Positions 1 to 8,189 of a stretch of 36,010 bases of DNA are shown here, piece by piece. The translations under genes and the position numbers were made by a program. Numbering within the stretch: position 1 is the first letter of the stretch; every line of letters starts with the position of its first letter. The notes beneath the pieces were generated by a model. The model worked only from the letters and a program-made list of their open reading frames with translations. It searched no databases and was not told the origin of the DNA. Source of the DNA: Deltaproteobacteria bacterium (lineage in GTDB: Bacteria; Desulfobacterota; Dissulfuribacteria; Dissulfuribacterales; QOAL01). The DNA lies in assembly GCA_026995935.1 (NCBI GenBank), contig JALWNK010000061.1:1-36010 (forward strand), read 5' to 3'.

Positions 1-1
1 C

Positions 2-613
2 AGAGATGTCCTTCAGCTTCACACCATCACCAAACCCGCCCTTTTGAGAAGTCTATTCTTCCTTGCCTGTATTCATCCAGCCCAGATACTGTCGTACAAC
101 AAGATGCTGGGACAGCTGCAGGATGCGGGTAATACCACGACTCTGGCCCATTACCTGAAACTCCTGGAGTCAGCCTATCTGCTATCAGGTTTGGAGGCCT
201 TCAGATGGGGCAGGAAGACAAGGCGGGGAAGCAGTCCAAAGCTTATTTTGTGGAACAACGCGCTGGTAAATGCGGTTGCAGGCCAGACCTTCGACAAGGC
301 AAGAGATGATCCCGCCTGGTGGGGCAGGATAGTAGAAAATGCGGTGGGAGCGCATATACTTAATGGCCTTTCTGATATTTCATGGCAGGTATTTTACTGG
401 AGGTACAAGGGACGTGAGGTGGATTTTGTGGTAAAAACACCACGAGATACCTGGGCCATTGAGGTCAAGTCAGGTGCCTCGGCATTTTCTGATACCACAG
501 GCCTGGACGCATTTAAAAGGAATTACCCTGAAGCCAGACCGTTTATAGTAGGTCAGGCCGGTATGGGGCTGGAGGATTTTTTTTCTACCGAGCCATCCGA
601 TCTTTTTGGTTGA
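2..613 (+). CDS. DUF4143-containing AAA-type ATPase, 3' part only
   Basis: This is the C-terminal part of a predicted ATP-binding protein of the AAA/DUF4143 type. The frame is open from base 2 with no stop, and residues encoded before the first possible start (TTG at 44) already fit the family, so the real start lies outside the window. The segment around 'GQLQDAGNTTTLAHYLKLLE' is the typical helical linker that follows the AAA module. The last 80 residues, with 'EVDFVV' and 'WAIEVKSG', match the PD-(D/E)XK-like DUF4143 fold, with D and ExK as the acidic and lysine positions. The Walker motifs are not in the window. The family is common, patchily distributed and often present in many copies; its cellular role is poorly defined. 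It ends in front of gene-poor DNA with insertion-sequence-like repeats, which fits an accessory origin. Confidence 0.85.
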   Translation, partial: RDVLQLHTITKPALLRSLFFLACIHPAQILSYNKMLGQLQDAGNTTTLAHYLKLLESAYLLSGLEAFRWGRKTRRGSSPKLILWNNALVNAVAGQTFDKARDDPAWWGRIVENAVGAHILNGLSDISWQVFYWRYKGREVDFVVKTPRDTWAIEVKSGASAFSDTTGLDAFKRNYPEARPFIVGQAGMGLEDFFSTEPSDLFG

Positions 614-930
614 CAGACCCGGACGGCCCCCAAAAATACTGCGTGAATAGCGAAAGACGGGTTAATATCCGCCTGATCCTATCCCAAAGTGGAAGGCTGC
701 CCTTCACTATCTTGGTTGCTTTGGAAGCTGGGCACCATGCCAGACAGCAACTATCCATACGGTATCGCCTTTGATCTTATAGAAAAAACGGTATGGAGGT
801 ATGATTACCCCCTGAAGGGGAGTTCTGGAAATTCAGGTATGACTCTTCCGGGACCTGACACCTAGGGTACCAGTGGCCGGATAACTTCGGAATGGATGGC
901 CGGATTGGTCGGTATAAGGAGTATAAATGC
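614..930. other. Gene-poor stretch between ATPase and lptC
   Basis: No convincing gene is seen in these 317 bases. A 42-codon ORF (737-865, plus strand, encoding a peptide that begins MPDSNYPYG) has no recognisable domain and no good ribosome binding site. The right end carries two direct copies of TGGCCGGAT. The stretch lies where lptA would be expected after lptC, so it may be debris from an insertion. This is inference. Confidence 0.5.
874..914. mobile_element. Possible IS21-like element end (terminal repeats)
   Basis: Two direct repeats, TGGCCGGAT at 874-882 and 897-905, lie 23 bases apart. Each is followed by a CGG-containing segment (TTCGGAA, then GGTCGGTA). Repeated termini of the form 'TGGCCGGAT...TCGGAATGG' resemble the multiple terminal repeats of IS21-family elements. 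No istA or istB coding sequence is visible in the window, so this would be a remnant or one outer end. The assignment rests on remembered similarity, not on a database search. Confidence 0.35.
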
Positions 931-1467
931 CTACTCCAAAAGAGCAGAGACAAGCCCTTCTATCTTGATGGATTTTTTATTCAGGTCCATGACTACGCCT
1001 TTTCCGTGAAGAATCAGATCGTCGCAGGTAAACTCCACCTCCCTGTTTGAATATATCCTCCTTGACTTTTCATCATATTCCATCTCCTGGGCCATTAGGG
1101 TACAGTTCCCATCCTGGGCCGTTATTACCACGTGCCCCCAGACCCTGAATCGACCTTTTTTAATGTCTGCCTCGCCCTTTTCCGCCTTTAGATGTGCCCA
1201 GGGAGTGCCCTTTTTGAAAACCGTAAGGCCTACACCCTCGCCCCTTAGAATCCCCGTTGATTCTGCCTTTACAGCAGACTTTACCTTGAGGCTCCATACA
1301 GGCACTCCGTGGACGTTTTTGACATAGTTTATTTCCCAAAGGGTGAGCTCTGGGATATCCAAGGCGGACTTATCCGCTACCTTCTTACTAAGCCATTCTT
1401 CATAAATAAAATAGACAGAGGCAAAGACCGCTGCTATCAGAAAAATTACCACTATTTTCCGCATCAT
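931..1467 (-). CDS. lptC: LptC, LPS export periplasmic protein
   Basis: LptC is the single-pass inner-membrane, mainly periplasmic protein that passes lipopolysaccharide from the LptB2FG transporter to LptA. The 178-residue product has the usual length. It has an N-terminal membrane anchor (about residues 4-22) followed by a beta-rich domain with the spaced pattern of LptC/LptA folds (for example 'WSLKVKSAVKAE', 'LKAEKGEADIKKG' and 'VEFTCDDLILHGKGV'). It runs alone on the minus strand. In related bacteria lptA and lptB normally follow directly; here only gene-poor DNA with IS-like repeats and a truncated ATPase follow. It diverges from yedF across 139 bases. Confidence 0.85.
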   Translation of the reverse strand: MMRKIVVIFLIAAVFASVYFIYEEWLSKKVADKSALDIPELTLWEINYVKNVHGVPVWSLKVKSAVKAESTGILRGEGVGLTVFKKGTPWAHLKAEKGEADIKKGRFRVWGHVVITAQDGNCTLMAQEMEYDEKSRRIYSNREVEFTCDDLILHGKGVVMDLNKKSIKIEGLVSALLE

Positions 1468-1528
1468 GGGCAGCCTTTTTCTGTGTTATGTAATCCATGA
1501 CGATAAAACCTATAGGGTCCCGCATCTA

Positions 1529-1556
1529 TTGTGCATAATTTTATCATGGGTATAAT
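1529..1556 (+). promoter_or_regulatory. Candidate sigma-70 promoter for yedF
   Basis: A perfect TATAAT (1551-1556) follows TTGTGC (1529-1534) with a 16-base spacer, in the lptC/yedF divergent gap. It would give a leader of roughly 45 bases before the yedF start. The -35 match is only partial, so the call is tentative. Confidence 0.4.
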
Positions 1557-1606
1557 TCGTCTCCTTTGTCTTTAAAAGAAGTTATAAAGAAGCAGGAGAA
1601 AAGGAA

Positions 1607-2203
1607 ATGAAAAAAATTGATTGCAGGGGTATGGCGTGTCCCCAGCCCGTAATGGCCACCAAGGACATCATAGAGGAGCACCCAAGGGAAATGGTGGAGG
1701 TCCTCGTTGATAACAAGGCATCCAGGGAAAACGTAAGCCGTTTCCTAAAAAGCCAGGGCTGGACCGTTTCAGTAAAGGAGGCGGGCTCTGGAAATTTTTC
1801 CATAACAGGGGCACCGCCAACCTGCGAGATAGTTCATGAAGAAAAGTCCCATGATGGCTCCCAGGCCCAGAAGATACTCGTCTTTATCCCCACGGATGTC
1901 TTTGGAAACGGCAGCGAGGAGCTTGGGCGCGGACTTATGAAAAATTTTATATCCACCCTCAAGGAGATGGGAACAGAACTCTGGAGAGTCGTTCTGGTAA
2001 ACGCAGGTGTAAAGCTATCCAGCAAGGATTCCAACGTCCTTGAGGACCTCAAAGCCCTTGAAAAGGCAGGGGTGGACATACTGGTCTGTGGGACCTGCCT
2101 GGAATACTTTAACCTGATTGATTCCAAGGCCGTTGGGCATACCACCAACATGCTGGATATCGTTACCTCCATGCAGGTCGCCACAAAAGTCATAAGGATT
2201 TGA
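1607..2203 (+). CDS. yedF: YedF, TusA-DsrE sulfurtransferase-like selenium-metabolism protein
   Basis: This is a two-domain protein of the YedF type (198 residues). Residues 1-70 form a TusA-like domain with the conserved CPxP motif 'CRGMACPQP' (candidate persulfide or selenide cysteine C11). Residues about 87-198 form a DsrE-like domain with 'PTDVFGNGSEELGRGLMKNF' and a 'CGTCLEYFN' cysteine pair. The family is usually linked to selenium metabolism and often sits near selD, but neither selD nor selA/selB is present in this window. A good Shine-Dalgarno (AGGAG, near 1593) precedes the ATG. The biochemical function of the family is not settled; the sulfur or selenium carrier role is inferred from the CPxP cysteine. 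Confidence 0.9.
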   Translation: MKKIDCRGMACPQPVMATKDIIEEHPREMVEVLVDNKASRENVSRFLKSQGWTVSVKEAGSGNFSITGAPPTCEIVHEEKSHDGSQAQKILVFIPTDVFGNGSEELGRGLMKNFISTLKEMGTELWRVVLVNAGVKLSSKDSNVLEDLKALEKAGVDILVCGTCLEYFNLIDSKAVGHTTNMLDIVTSMQVATKVIRI

Positions 2204-2235
2204 CGGGCTGGATGAGTTTGACCTTCAAGATGCCA

Positions 2236-2245
2236 TTTTTTTTTT
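2236..2245 (+). terminator. Weak candidate terminator after yedF
   Basis: A run of ten T lies 33 bases after the yedF stop. It is preceded by a very short stem (TTGA/TCAA) around 2218-2228. The stem is too weak to be sure; the T tract could also simply be part of the AT-rich leader of the next gene. Confidence 0.2.
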
Positions 2246-2380
2246 GGAAAGGGCCTCTAGGCGTGAAGACGTTCCATTTGCGGAAACCCGGACTTTTTTA
2301 AATATTGCGGCTTTGTTATTTTTACTTTAAAAAACATTATTTAATGGCGCTTTTTCTTAAAAAGGATTATTTTTCAAAAA

Positions 2381-3310
2381 ATGGATAACTTTATTGCAGA
2401 CCTGCCCTTTGTAAAACTTCCGGTTGAGAAACAAAAGATACTCATTGTGGACGATGATCCGTCCATTCTTGAGCTTCTCAACCAGCTTTTTCAAAGAAAG
2501 GGCTATGAATGCAGGACTGCAGAAAACGGGAAAAAGGCCCTTGAGCTCCTTGAGACATCTCCATTCACAATAGTTATCACAGACCTCATAATGCCCAAGA
2601 TCGACGGCCTTGAGCTTTTGAAGATGGTAAAGGAATCGTGGCCAGATACAGACGTAATCGTCATGACCGGCTACACCAAAAACTTCACCTACACAGACGT
2701 CATAAGGGCCGGGGCCAGCGACTTTGTGCACAAGCCCTTCACCCTCGACGAGATAGAGGCGAAGCTTCAAAGACTCATAAAGGAACGCCAGCTAAGACAT
2801 ACACTAAAAAGGCTTTCTGTCAGAGATGGCTTAACAGACCTGTACAACAGGCGTTTTTTTGATCACAAGCTCAAGGAGGAAGTGGTAAGGGCAAGGAGGC
2901 AAAAGTATCCCCTCTATCTCCTTCTTCTTGACATTGACAAGTTCAAGGAGGTCAACGACCAGGAGGGCCACCAGGAGGGAGACAAGGTCCTGGTATCCCT
3001 GGCAGATACGCTAAAGCACTCAACAAGGGACCATGTTGACATGCTTTTCAGGTTTGGCGGGGACGAGTTTGCAGTTATTATTCCCTACGCCGAGGAAGAT
3101 CAGGCTGTTGCCATTGCAGAAAGGATAAGAAGTAACTTTTCAAAAAACGTCCCTCTTGCCGTCACCTTGAGCATGGGGCTTGCGAAACTGGACCAGGCAC
3201 AGGAAGATCCGGAAAAGGCCATAAAAAAACTGTTTTCAGAGGCGGACAAGGCCCTTTATTCCGCCAAAAAGGCTGGAGGAAACAAGCTGGTTGTGAGCAA
3301 GGGGAGCTAA
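2381..3310 (+). CDS. Response regulator with GGDEF (diguanylate cyclase) output
   Basis: The protein (309 residues) joins a CheY-like receiver (about 18-135) to a GGDEF domain (about 145-305). The receiver has the acidic cluster D24-D26, phospho-acceptor D68 ('TDLIMPK'), T96 and K118. The GGDEF domain has the intact signature 'FGGDEF' at 225-230 and the substrate-binding '[10 protein letters not shown]', so cyclic-di-GMP synthesis is expected. The usual inhibitory RxxD I-site is replaced by DHVD (217-220), with an arginine one position earlier, so product inhibition may be weak or absent. No cognate kinase lies beside it. Its stop codon overlaps the stop of the convergent NUDIX gene. The ribosome binding site is weak (AAGGA about 16 bases upstream). 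Confidence 0.93.
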   Translation: MDNFIADLPFVKLPVEKQKILIVDDDPSILELLNQLFQRKGYECRTAENGKKALELLETSPFTIVITDLIMPKIDGLELLKMVKESWPDTDVIVMTGYTKNFTYTDVIRAGASDFVHKPFTLDEIEAKLQRLIKERQLRHTLKRLSVRDGLTDLYNRRFFDHKLKEEVVRARRQKYPLYLLLLDIDKFKEVNDQEGHQEGDKVLVSLADTLKHSTRDHVDMLFRFGGDEFAVIIPYAEEDQAVAIAERIRSNFSKNVPLAVTLSMGLAKLDQAQEDPEKAIKKLFSEADKALYSAKKAGGNKLVVSKGS

Positions 3311-3828
3311 TTAGCTTTTTTTAACTTTCCTTCATTTTCTTGACTGGCCTTGACCCGGCTTGATAGATCCTGTTTTTTACTACTCGAGGCCTTTATATAG
3401 TCTGAGATTATCTGTTTGTGATCAAAACAAAGGGGGTCGGTAATGGCATCTGGGCTTATAACCACAACCTCCTTTGCGTCATCCCCAGCCTGTGGTTTTC
3501 CCTTGGCAGAAGCCACAAAGACCGTGCTTATGGTGTGAAGCCTGCTGTCCCTCTTCGGGTCAGAATAGACCCCAAGCAGGTATTTGAGTTTCACGTTAAG
3601 GCCCGTCTCCTCCCTTGCCTCTCGAACTGCCGCATCCTCCACCCGTTCTCCATAGTCCACGAAACCCCCGGGTATGGCAAGGCCCAGGGGCGGATTCCTT
3701 CTCTTTATAAGAACTATTTCCCCTTTATGACCAAGCTCAATGATGACATCCACTGTGGGAACAGGATTCTTGTAGACACGTATTCTTGTGCCGCACTTTG
3801 GACAGGTTATGTACTTGTATGTTGACAT
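3307..3828 (-). CDS. NUDIX hydrolase
   Basis: This 173-residue protein carries a complete Nudix box: G55, E61, R69, E70, E73, E74 and G76, within '[20 protein letters not shown]'. The N-terminus has a single zinc-ribbon-like knuckle, 'CPKCG' (C9, C12). The overall form resembles ADP-ribose pyrophosphatase-like NUDIX enzymes that hydrolyse nucleoside diphosphates linked to another moiety; the actual substrate cannot be read from sequence. The last 30 residues are polar and lysine-rich. Its start overlaps the end of the inositol-phosphatase-family gene by 22 bases, suggesting translational coupling in an operon with it and the radical SAM gene upstream. Confidence 0.9.
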   Translation of the reverse strand: MSTYKYITCPKCGTRIRVYKNPVPTVDVIIELGHKGEIVLIKRRNPPLGLAIPGGFVDYGERVEDAAVREAREETGLNVKLKYLLGVYSDPKRDSRLHTISTVFVASAKGKPQAGDDAKEVVVISPDAITDPLCFDHKQIISDYIKASSSKKQDLSSRVKASQENEGKLKKAN

Positions 3829-4661
3829 GAAAAAACCCTTAATATTTCCACCATTTGATTGTGAATAGGGCCGTTTGAGGCAATGATCTCAGGCAGGAAG
3901 GGATTGTACTCTCCACCCTTAAAGTCTGTTACCCTTCCTCCAGCCTCCTCGACAAGCAGTATGCCAGCTGCAGTATCCCAGGGCTTAAGCTTTTTTTCCC
4001 AAAAACCTTCAAACCTGCCGCACGCAACATATGCAAGGTCGATTGCCGCTGCCCCTGCCCGCCGTATGCCCTGGGCCTTTACTATCATTGCCTTTAGTGC
4101 CGCAATGACCTCGTCCGGTTTCTCATGAACATCATAGGGAAAGCCTGTGGCAATAAGGGCCCTTGAAAGGCTTTTTTCACCTGAAACGTGTAAAGGTTGG
4201 AGGTTAAGAAAGCTGCCCTTTCCCCTTATGGCCCAGAAAAACTCTTCCAGGATGGGTATGTATATGCAGCCAATTATTGTCTGATAGCGGCCCTCTTTTA
4301 CCCGTGCATAGGCAACGGAAGGGGCAAAAAAGGGGAAACCGTGGGCAAAGTTGGTTGTTCCATCAAGGGGGTCAACGATCCAGAAAAGACCTTCCCTTAG
4401 ACTTAAATTGGTGGCGCTCTCCTCTGCCATGACCTCGGCGTCTCCAAGGCCGGAAAGGGCACTCTTCAGTATCTCTTCAGATCTGTAATCCGCCTCTGTA
4501 ACCAGGTCTATTTCTCCCTTGTACTTAACCTGATGCTCGTTTCCGTAAAGGGATTTTATGGCCTGGCCCGCTTCAAATACGGCCCCAAATGCGGCCTCCA
4601 GCGGCCCAGAAAGCTTTGGCCCTGAAATCTTTCGTGCTTTATCAATTATTTTTTCTCTCAT
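3807..4661 (-). CDS. Inositol monophosphatase family protein (SuhB-like)
   Basis: The protein (284 residues) is a Mg-dependent, Li-sensitive-type phosphatase of the inositol monophosphatase family. It has the metal-binding glutamate E80 ('AEES'), motif A '[15 protein letters not shown]' (D97, D100) and the C-terminal motif 'PWDTAAG'. Family members dephosphorylate myo-inositol-1-phosphate, fructose-1,6-bisphosphate or related sugar phosphates; in E. coli, SuhB also has an RNA-polymerase-related role. The exact substrate here is open. It sits between the radical SAM gene (19-base gap) and the NUDIX gene (22-base overlap) in a minus-strand operon. Confidence 0.92.
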   Translation of the reverse strand: MREKIIDKARKISGPKLSGPLEAAFGAVFEAGQAIKSLYGNEHQVKYKGEIDLVTEADYRSEEILKSALSGLGDAEVMAEESATNLSLREGLFWIVDPLDGTTNFAHGFPFFAPSVAYARVKEGRYQTIIGCIYIPILEEFFWAIRGKGSFLNLQPLHVSGEKSLSRALIATGFPYDVHEKPDEVIAALKAMIVKAQGIRRAGAAAIDLAYVACGRFEGFWEKKLKPWDTAAGILLVEEAGGRVTDFKGGEYNPFLPEIIASNGPIHNQMVEILRVFSCQHTST

Positions 4662-4680
4662 TTCTTTGTCTATCCTCTGT

Positions 4681-5973
4681 CTATCCTTGTCTCTTTTTTA
4701 TGGGAGGGTTGAAATAGCCAAATTTCAGCTTGGGAAATCTCTTCTTCAAAATCCGCACCATCTCTTTTATGCCAAGGGCCTTTTCATGGCCCTTAAAGTC
4801 AATGGATCTGAAATACCAGTCAGGGTCTATATTGTGGTTCCTTAGCTGCACAAGGTCCAGGCCAAATCTTTCAATAAGCCCTGAAAGCCTTTCAACATTT
4901 GCCGGCGCATCCGTAAGACCAGGCATGATGAAAAGGTTCAGGGAAACGTGAATACCTGCCTCCTTTGCCCTTTTCCAGGAATCCAACACCTCTTTGTAAC
5001 TGTAGCCCTTTGGCCGGTAGTAACTGGTGTACTCGGCCTCATCCACACTGTTCATGCTTATCCTGATGCTGTCAAGACCACTTTCTGCAAGCTTTTCAAC
5101 GGCTCTGGGTATGCTTGCATTGGTGTTGAGATTCACTGTTGCCCCCGTAAACTTCCTTCTTATCTGGGTAACGGCGGAAACAAGAAGGTCGCTTTGCATA
5201 AGGGGCTCTCCTTCGCAACCCTGGCCAAAACTAACCACTCCATTTTCCACGCTTCTTAGGTGAATAAGGGCGGTTTCGCTAATTTCTTTTGCCGACGGGG
5301 AAAAGGTTATTCTCTCCTGGGTTGCCGGGGGGCCCTCTTTTGGCTGATAGGAAAGACAGCCAAGACAGCGGGCATTGCACACAGGTGAGGAGGGAAGAGG
5401 GGCCTCGTGCCTTCCGAGAAAGAAGTTCTTTGCAGCCGGACATCCATAGGTGAGGCTGCACTTTCCAAGGTGCTGTATGAGCCTGTTCTTCTTGTATTTC
5501 TTAAGCCTCTTTAAGGTCTTTTTGACCACCTCAGACCTGTTAAAGCCCCTTATATCCTGTCTCTTGTCCCTGTCACTTCTGAAGGCAGGAACCCAGAACC
5601 TTCCCTTCCACCAGCCTACTGCCGTATATGCAAAAAGGGGCAGCGGCTCCCCAGTCTGTCTTTTATAGGCACAAAGGGCCGTCTGTGTGTAAGCAGGTGC
5701 CATGAAGGCGGCAACGGCCATGGCTCTTCCTCCATCTCCCTCTGTGTCAAAGAGAACGAAATCGTCCTGGACAGGATCCCAGGCAACTGGAATGGAATCG
5801 GGGATTACAAAGAGCTCGCTTCCTTCAGGAAGGGGAATAAGGTCGTTAGTGTCGGGTACAAAAAATTCAAAACCCGATCTTCCCGCCATTTTAAGCCCTG
5901 GATAGTCAAATATCTCCCCCTTGGGGGTAGCATATACAAGGCTTGGATAGTCCATGTTTTTGTTGTTTGTCAT
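4681..5973 (-). CDS. Radical SAM protein with long N-terminal extension
   Basis: A 430-residue radical SAM enzyme. The cluster motif CxxxCxxC ('CNARCLGC') is at C199, C203 and C206, unusually far from the N-terminus. It is followed by a glycine-rich SAM-binding segment ('VSFGQGCEGEPLMQ') and a typical TIM-barrel pattern ending near residue 400. The first 190 residues are a separate, unassigned domain that contains C172 and C178 ('KCSLTYGCP') just before the radical SAM core. No SPASM-type C-terminal cysteine cluster is visible. It is the first gene of an apparent operon with the inositol-phosphatase-family and NUDIX genes, and diverges from the VKOR gene. The substrate is unknown; I recognise only the superfamily. 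Confidence 0.88.
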   Translation of the reverse strand: MTNNKNMDYPSLVYATPKGEIFDYPGLKMAGRSGFEFFVPDTNDLIPLPEGSELFVIPDSIPVAWDPVQDDFVLFDTEGDGGRAMAVAAFMAPAYTQTALCAYKRQTGEPLPLFAYTAVGWWKGRFWVPAFRSDRDKRQDIRGFNRSEVVKKTLKRLKKYKKNRLIQHLGKCSLTYGCPAAKNFFLGRHEAPLPSSPVCNARCLGCLSYQPKEGPPATQERITFSPSAKEISETALIHLRSVENGVVSFGQGCEGEPLMQSDLLVSAVTQIRRKFTGATVNLNTNASIPRAVEKLAESGLDSIRISMNSVDEAEYTSYYRPKGYSYKEVLDSWKRAKEAGIHVSLNLFIMPGLTDAPANVERLSGLIERFGLDLVQLRNHNIDPDWYFRSIDFKGHEKALGIKEMVRILKKRFPKLKFGYFNPPIKKRQG

Positions 5974-6033
5974 CTCTTTTTGTCTTAATTATATACCCTT
6001 GATCATCAAAAGGCGTTGGCATTTAAAATAAAA

Positions 6034-6939
6034 ATGGGCAGACCAAGATACATATTCATTAACCTGCTTGCAATCCTGGGCCTTTTCTTGACCTCTGTGC
6101 AGATACTTCTGCACCTAAAGGGTCAAGAGCTTTGCTTCAACCAGGGCTGTAAGGTGGTTGAAAATATCCTTGACCTTAATCCACTGGTGGTAAACGGTCT
6201 GGGTGCCCTTTTTTTCCTGGGCATTATCCTTTTCCTTTGGCTATTCAGGAAAAAGAGGAATACCAAATACCTGGTTGATCTCCTGCTTCTCTGCGGCTTT
6301 TGTGCAGAGGGAATCCTCTTGAGCATCCAACTCTTCATTGCCCACACCTTTTGCTCCTACTGCCTGTTGATAGCTTTGCTAATATTGATAATAACAGTGG
6401 CATATAACTACAGAACTGCCATATTCGGTATGGCATTTATTAGTGTTGAGCTTGCCCTTTTTTCATTCATAAACGTGCCCTTTCTCATGCCTGAAAAGAT
6501 CAACCTGAACCAGGGCACCTATGCAGTAAAGACCTGTTCAAATGCCGGGTCTGTTGCGTTTCTTATCTTTTCAGAAGACTGTCCCCATTGCAAAAAGGTG
6601 CTTAAAAACCTTCAAGGATGCGTAAAATGCGAAATCCACTTTAATCCTGTCTCCAGGATAAAAAGGGAGATACTTCCAGGTCTTATTCCCATAGAAGGTT
6701 ACAGGCCAGAAATAAACGTGCTGGCGCTCAGGATTTTTGACATCAATTCTGTGCCAGTGCTTATCCAGCGAACTGAAGACGGTTATAAGATTATAAAGGG
6801 CGATAAAAAAATCCTGGAGTTCATAAAAGAACAGTGCTTTTGTCCAGGCTCAGGGGTTCCTGGCTTTCCTTCGGCAAACACCATTCCCCTTTTACAGGAA
6901 GAAGAGGGGTTATGTTCATTAAATGAACAGTGCAAATGA
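6034..6939 (+). CDS. VKOR-family disulfide oxidoreductase fused to thioredoxin-like domain
   Basis: An integral membrane protein (301 residues from the ATG at 6034; an in-frame TTG lies at 6016). Residues 5-130 form the four-helix vitamin K epoxide reductase fold with loop cysteines C34 and C39 ('CFNQGC') and active-site C107-S-Y-C110. A fifth hydrophobic helix leads to a thioredoxin-like domain with C183-P-H-C186. Such proteins catalyse disulfide formation in exported proteins, passing electrons to quinone, in place of DsbA/DsbB. Many extra cysteines occur near the C-terminus (for example 'CFC' and 'GLCSLNEQCK'), which is unusual. Its stop TGA overlaps the ATG of panC (6936-6939). No clear Shine-Dalgarno marks either start. 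Confidence 0.88.
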   Translation: MGRPRYIFINLLAILGLFLTSVQILLHLKGQELCFNQGCKVVENILDLNPLVVNGLGALFFLGIILFLWLFRKKRNTKYLVDLLLLCGFCAEGILLSIQLFIAHTFCSYCLLIALLILIITVAYNYRTAIFGMAFISVELALFSFINVPFLMPEKINLNQGTYAVKTCSNAGSVAFLIFSEDCPHCKKVLKNLQGCVKCEIHFNPVSRIKREILPGLIPIEGYRPEINVLALRIFDINSVPVLIQRTEDGYKIIKGDKKILEFIKEQCFCPGSGVPGFPSANTIPLLQEEEGLCSLNEQCK

Positions 6940-7781
6940 TCGTTAAAAAAACCAAAAACAATATAAGAAAGGTCATAAGCGAATGGAAAAAAAGGGGCCT
7001 TTCAGTTGGTTTTGTGCCCACCATGGGTTTTTTCCACCAGGGGCACCTGAGCCTTATGAAGGAGTCCCTTAAGCGCACCGACAAGACGGTTGTTTCCATA
7101 TTTGTAAATCCCACCCAGTTTGGCCCAAATGAAGACTTCAACACTTATCCAAGGGATATTGAAAGGGACTTGGCCCTTGCAGAAAGTACGGGCGTACATG
7201 CCGTCTTCGTGCCTGACGTTCAGGAGATGTACCCCTCACCCTCAAAGACATGGGTGGAGGTTGAGGGGCTTACAAAACACCTTTGCGGAAGGTCAAGGCC
7301 AGGCCACTTCAGGGGAGTCGCCACGGTTGTTACAAAGCTTTTTAACATCATTCAGCCAGATGTAGCCGTATTTGGGGAAAAGGATTTCCAGCAGCTACAG
7401 GTCATAAGACAGATGGTAAGGGACCTCGACTTTCCAATTAAAATCGTTGGTGCCCCCATTTTCAGGGAAAAAGACGGCCTTGCCATGAGCTCAAGAAACA
7501 CATATCTTTCTGATGATGAACGAAAGAGCAGTCTCTGTCTTTTTAACGCACTAAAAAGGGCAAGGGAGCTCATCAGCAAAAATGAGGTAAAGGATGCAGC
7601 GGAACTTGTAAGTGCACTTGAGGACTTTATTGGTAAATACCCTTTTACACGAATTGACTACATCTTTGTTGGTGATCCTGAGACACTTGAGCCTGCAACC
7701 CACATAAAAAGGCCCCTTCTGGTAGCCCTTGCCGTATATGTGGGAAAGACGAGACTCATAGACAACATGGTTATACATTAA
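6936..7781 (+). CDS. panC: Pantoate--beta-alanine ligase
   Basis: Pantothenate synthetase condenses pantoate and beta-alanine using ATP, the last step of vitamin B5 synthesis; it is cytosolic. The 281-residue product has the nucleotidyltransferase HxGH motif in 'PTMGFFHQGHLSL' (H34, H37), 'SIFVNPTQFGPNEDFNTYPR', 'GEKDFQQL' and the KMSKS-like 'MSSRNTYL'. I chose the ATG at 6936 over an in-frame GTG at 6930 because it overlaps the VKOR stop as ATGA and gives the usual N-terminus. It is followed 24 bases later by panD, which supplies its beta-alanine. Confidence 0.97.
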   Translation: MIVKKTKNNIRKVISEWKKRGLSVGFVPTMGFFHQGHLSLMKESLKRTDKTVVSIFVNPTQFGPNEDFNTYPRDIERDLALAESTGVHAVFVPDVQEMYPSPSKTWVEVEGLTKHLCGRSRPGHFRGVATVVTKLFNIIQPDVAVFGEKDFQQLQVIRQMVRDLDFPIKIVGAPIFREKDGLAMSSRNTYLSDDERKSSLCLFNALKRARELISKNEVKDAAELVSALEDFIGKYPFTRIDYIFVGDPETLEPATHIKRPLLVALAVYVGKTRLIDNMVIH

Positions 7782-7805
7782 GTAAGGACCTGGATTTTTT
7801 TTACT

Positions 7806-8189
7806 ATGCAAAGACACATGCTTAAGTCCAAGATACACCGGGCTGTTGTAACCCAGACCGAGCTTGAGTACGAGGGAAGTCTTACCCTTGACAGCAAGCT
7901 CATGGAGGCAGCGGACATACTGCCAAACGAGAAGGTCATGGTTTACAACATAAGTAATGGCGAACGCTTTGACACCTACGTGATAAAGGGCAAAGGGGGC
8001 ACTGGAACCGTCTGCGTAAACGGGGCTGCTGCCAGAAAGGCCTGCAAGGGGGATCTGATAATAATCGTCACCTATGCCCTTTACTCCGAAGATGAACTTA
8101 AAACACACAGGGCAAGGCTCATTCTTCTGGAGGAAAACAACCAGATTAAGGCCGTTAAGGAGTCTAGCATAGACGATCTTCATGGGTGA
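7806..8189 (+). CDS. panD: Aspartate 1-decarboxylase
   Basis: PanD makes beta-alanine from aspartate. The proenzyme self-cleaves before a serine that becomes the pyruvoyl cofactor. Here the conserved 'YEGS' places the serine at residue 25, the same number as in E. coli when counted from the ATG at 7806. A second ATG four codons later is possible. The product is 127 residues, a normal length, with 'NGAAARKACKGDLIIIVTYA' near the active site. It follows panC, its pathway partner, and its last 8 bases overlap the start of rimO, so the three genes are probably co-transcribed. Confidence 0.97.
   Translation: MQRHMLKSKIHRAVVTQTELEYEGSLTLDSKLMEAADILPNEKVMVYNISNGERFDTYVIKGKGGTGTVCVNGAAARKACKGDLIIIVTYALYSEDELKTHRARLILLEENNQIKAVKESSIDDLHG

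Noticed and set aside
737-865. 42-codon ORF (MPDSNYPYG...) between the ATPase and lptC
   Set aside because: No ribosome binding site, no known domain and too short to separate from chance.
1530-1538. DnaA-box match TTATGCACA (minus strand) between lptC and yedF
   Set aside because: A single match is expected by chance in 36 kb, and there is no cluster of boxes nearby.
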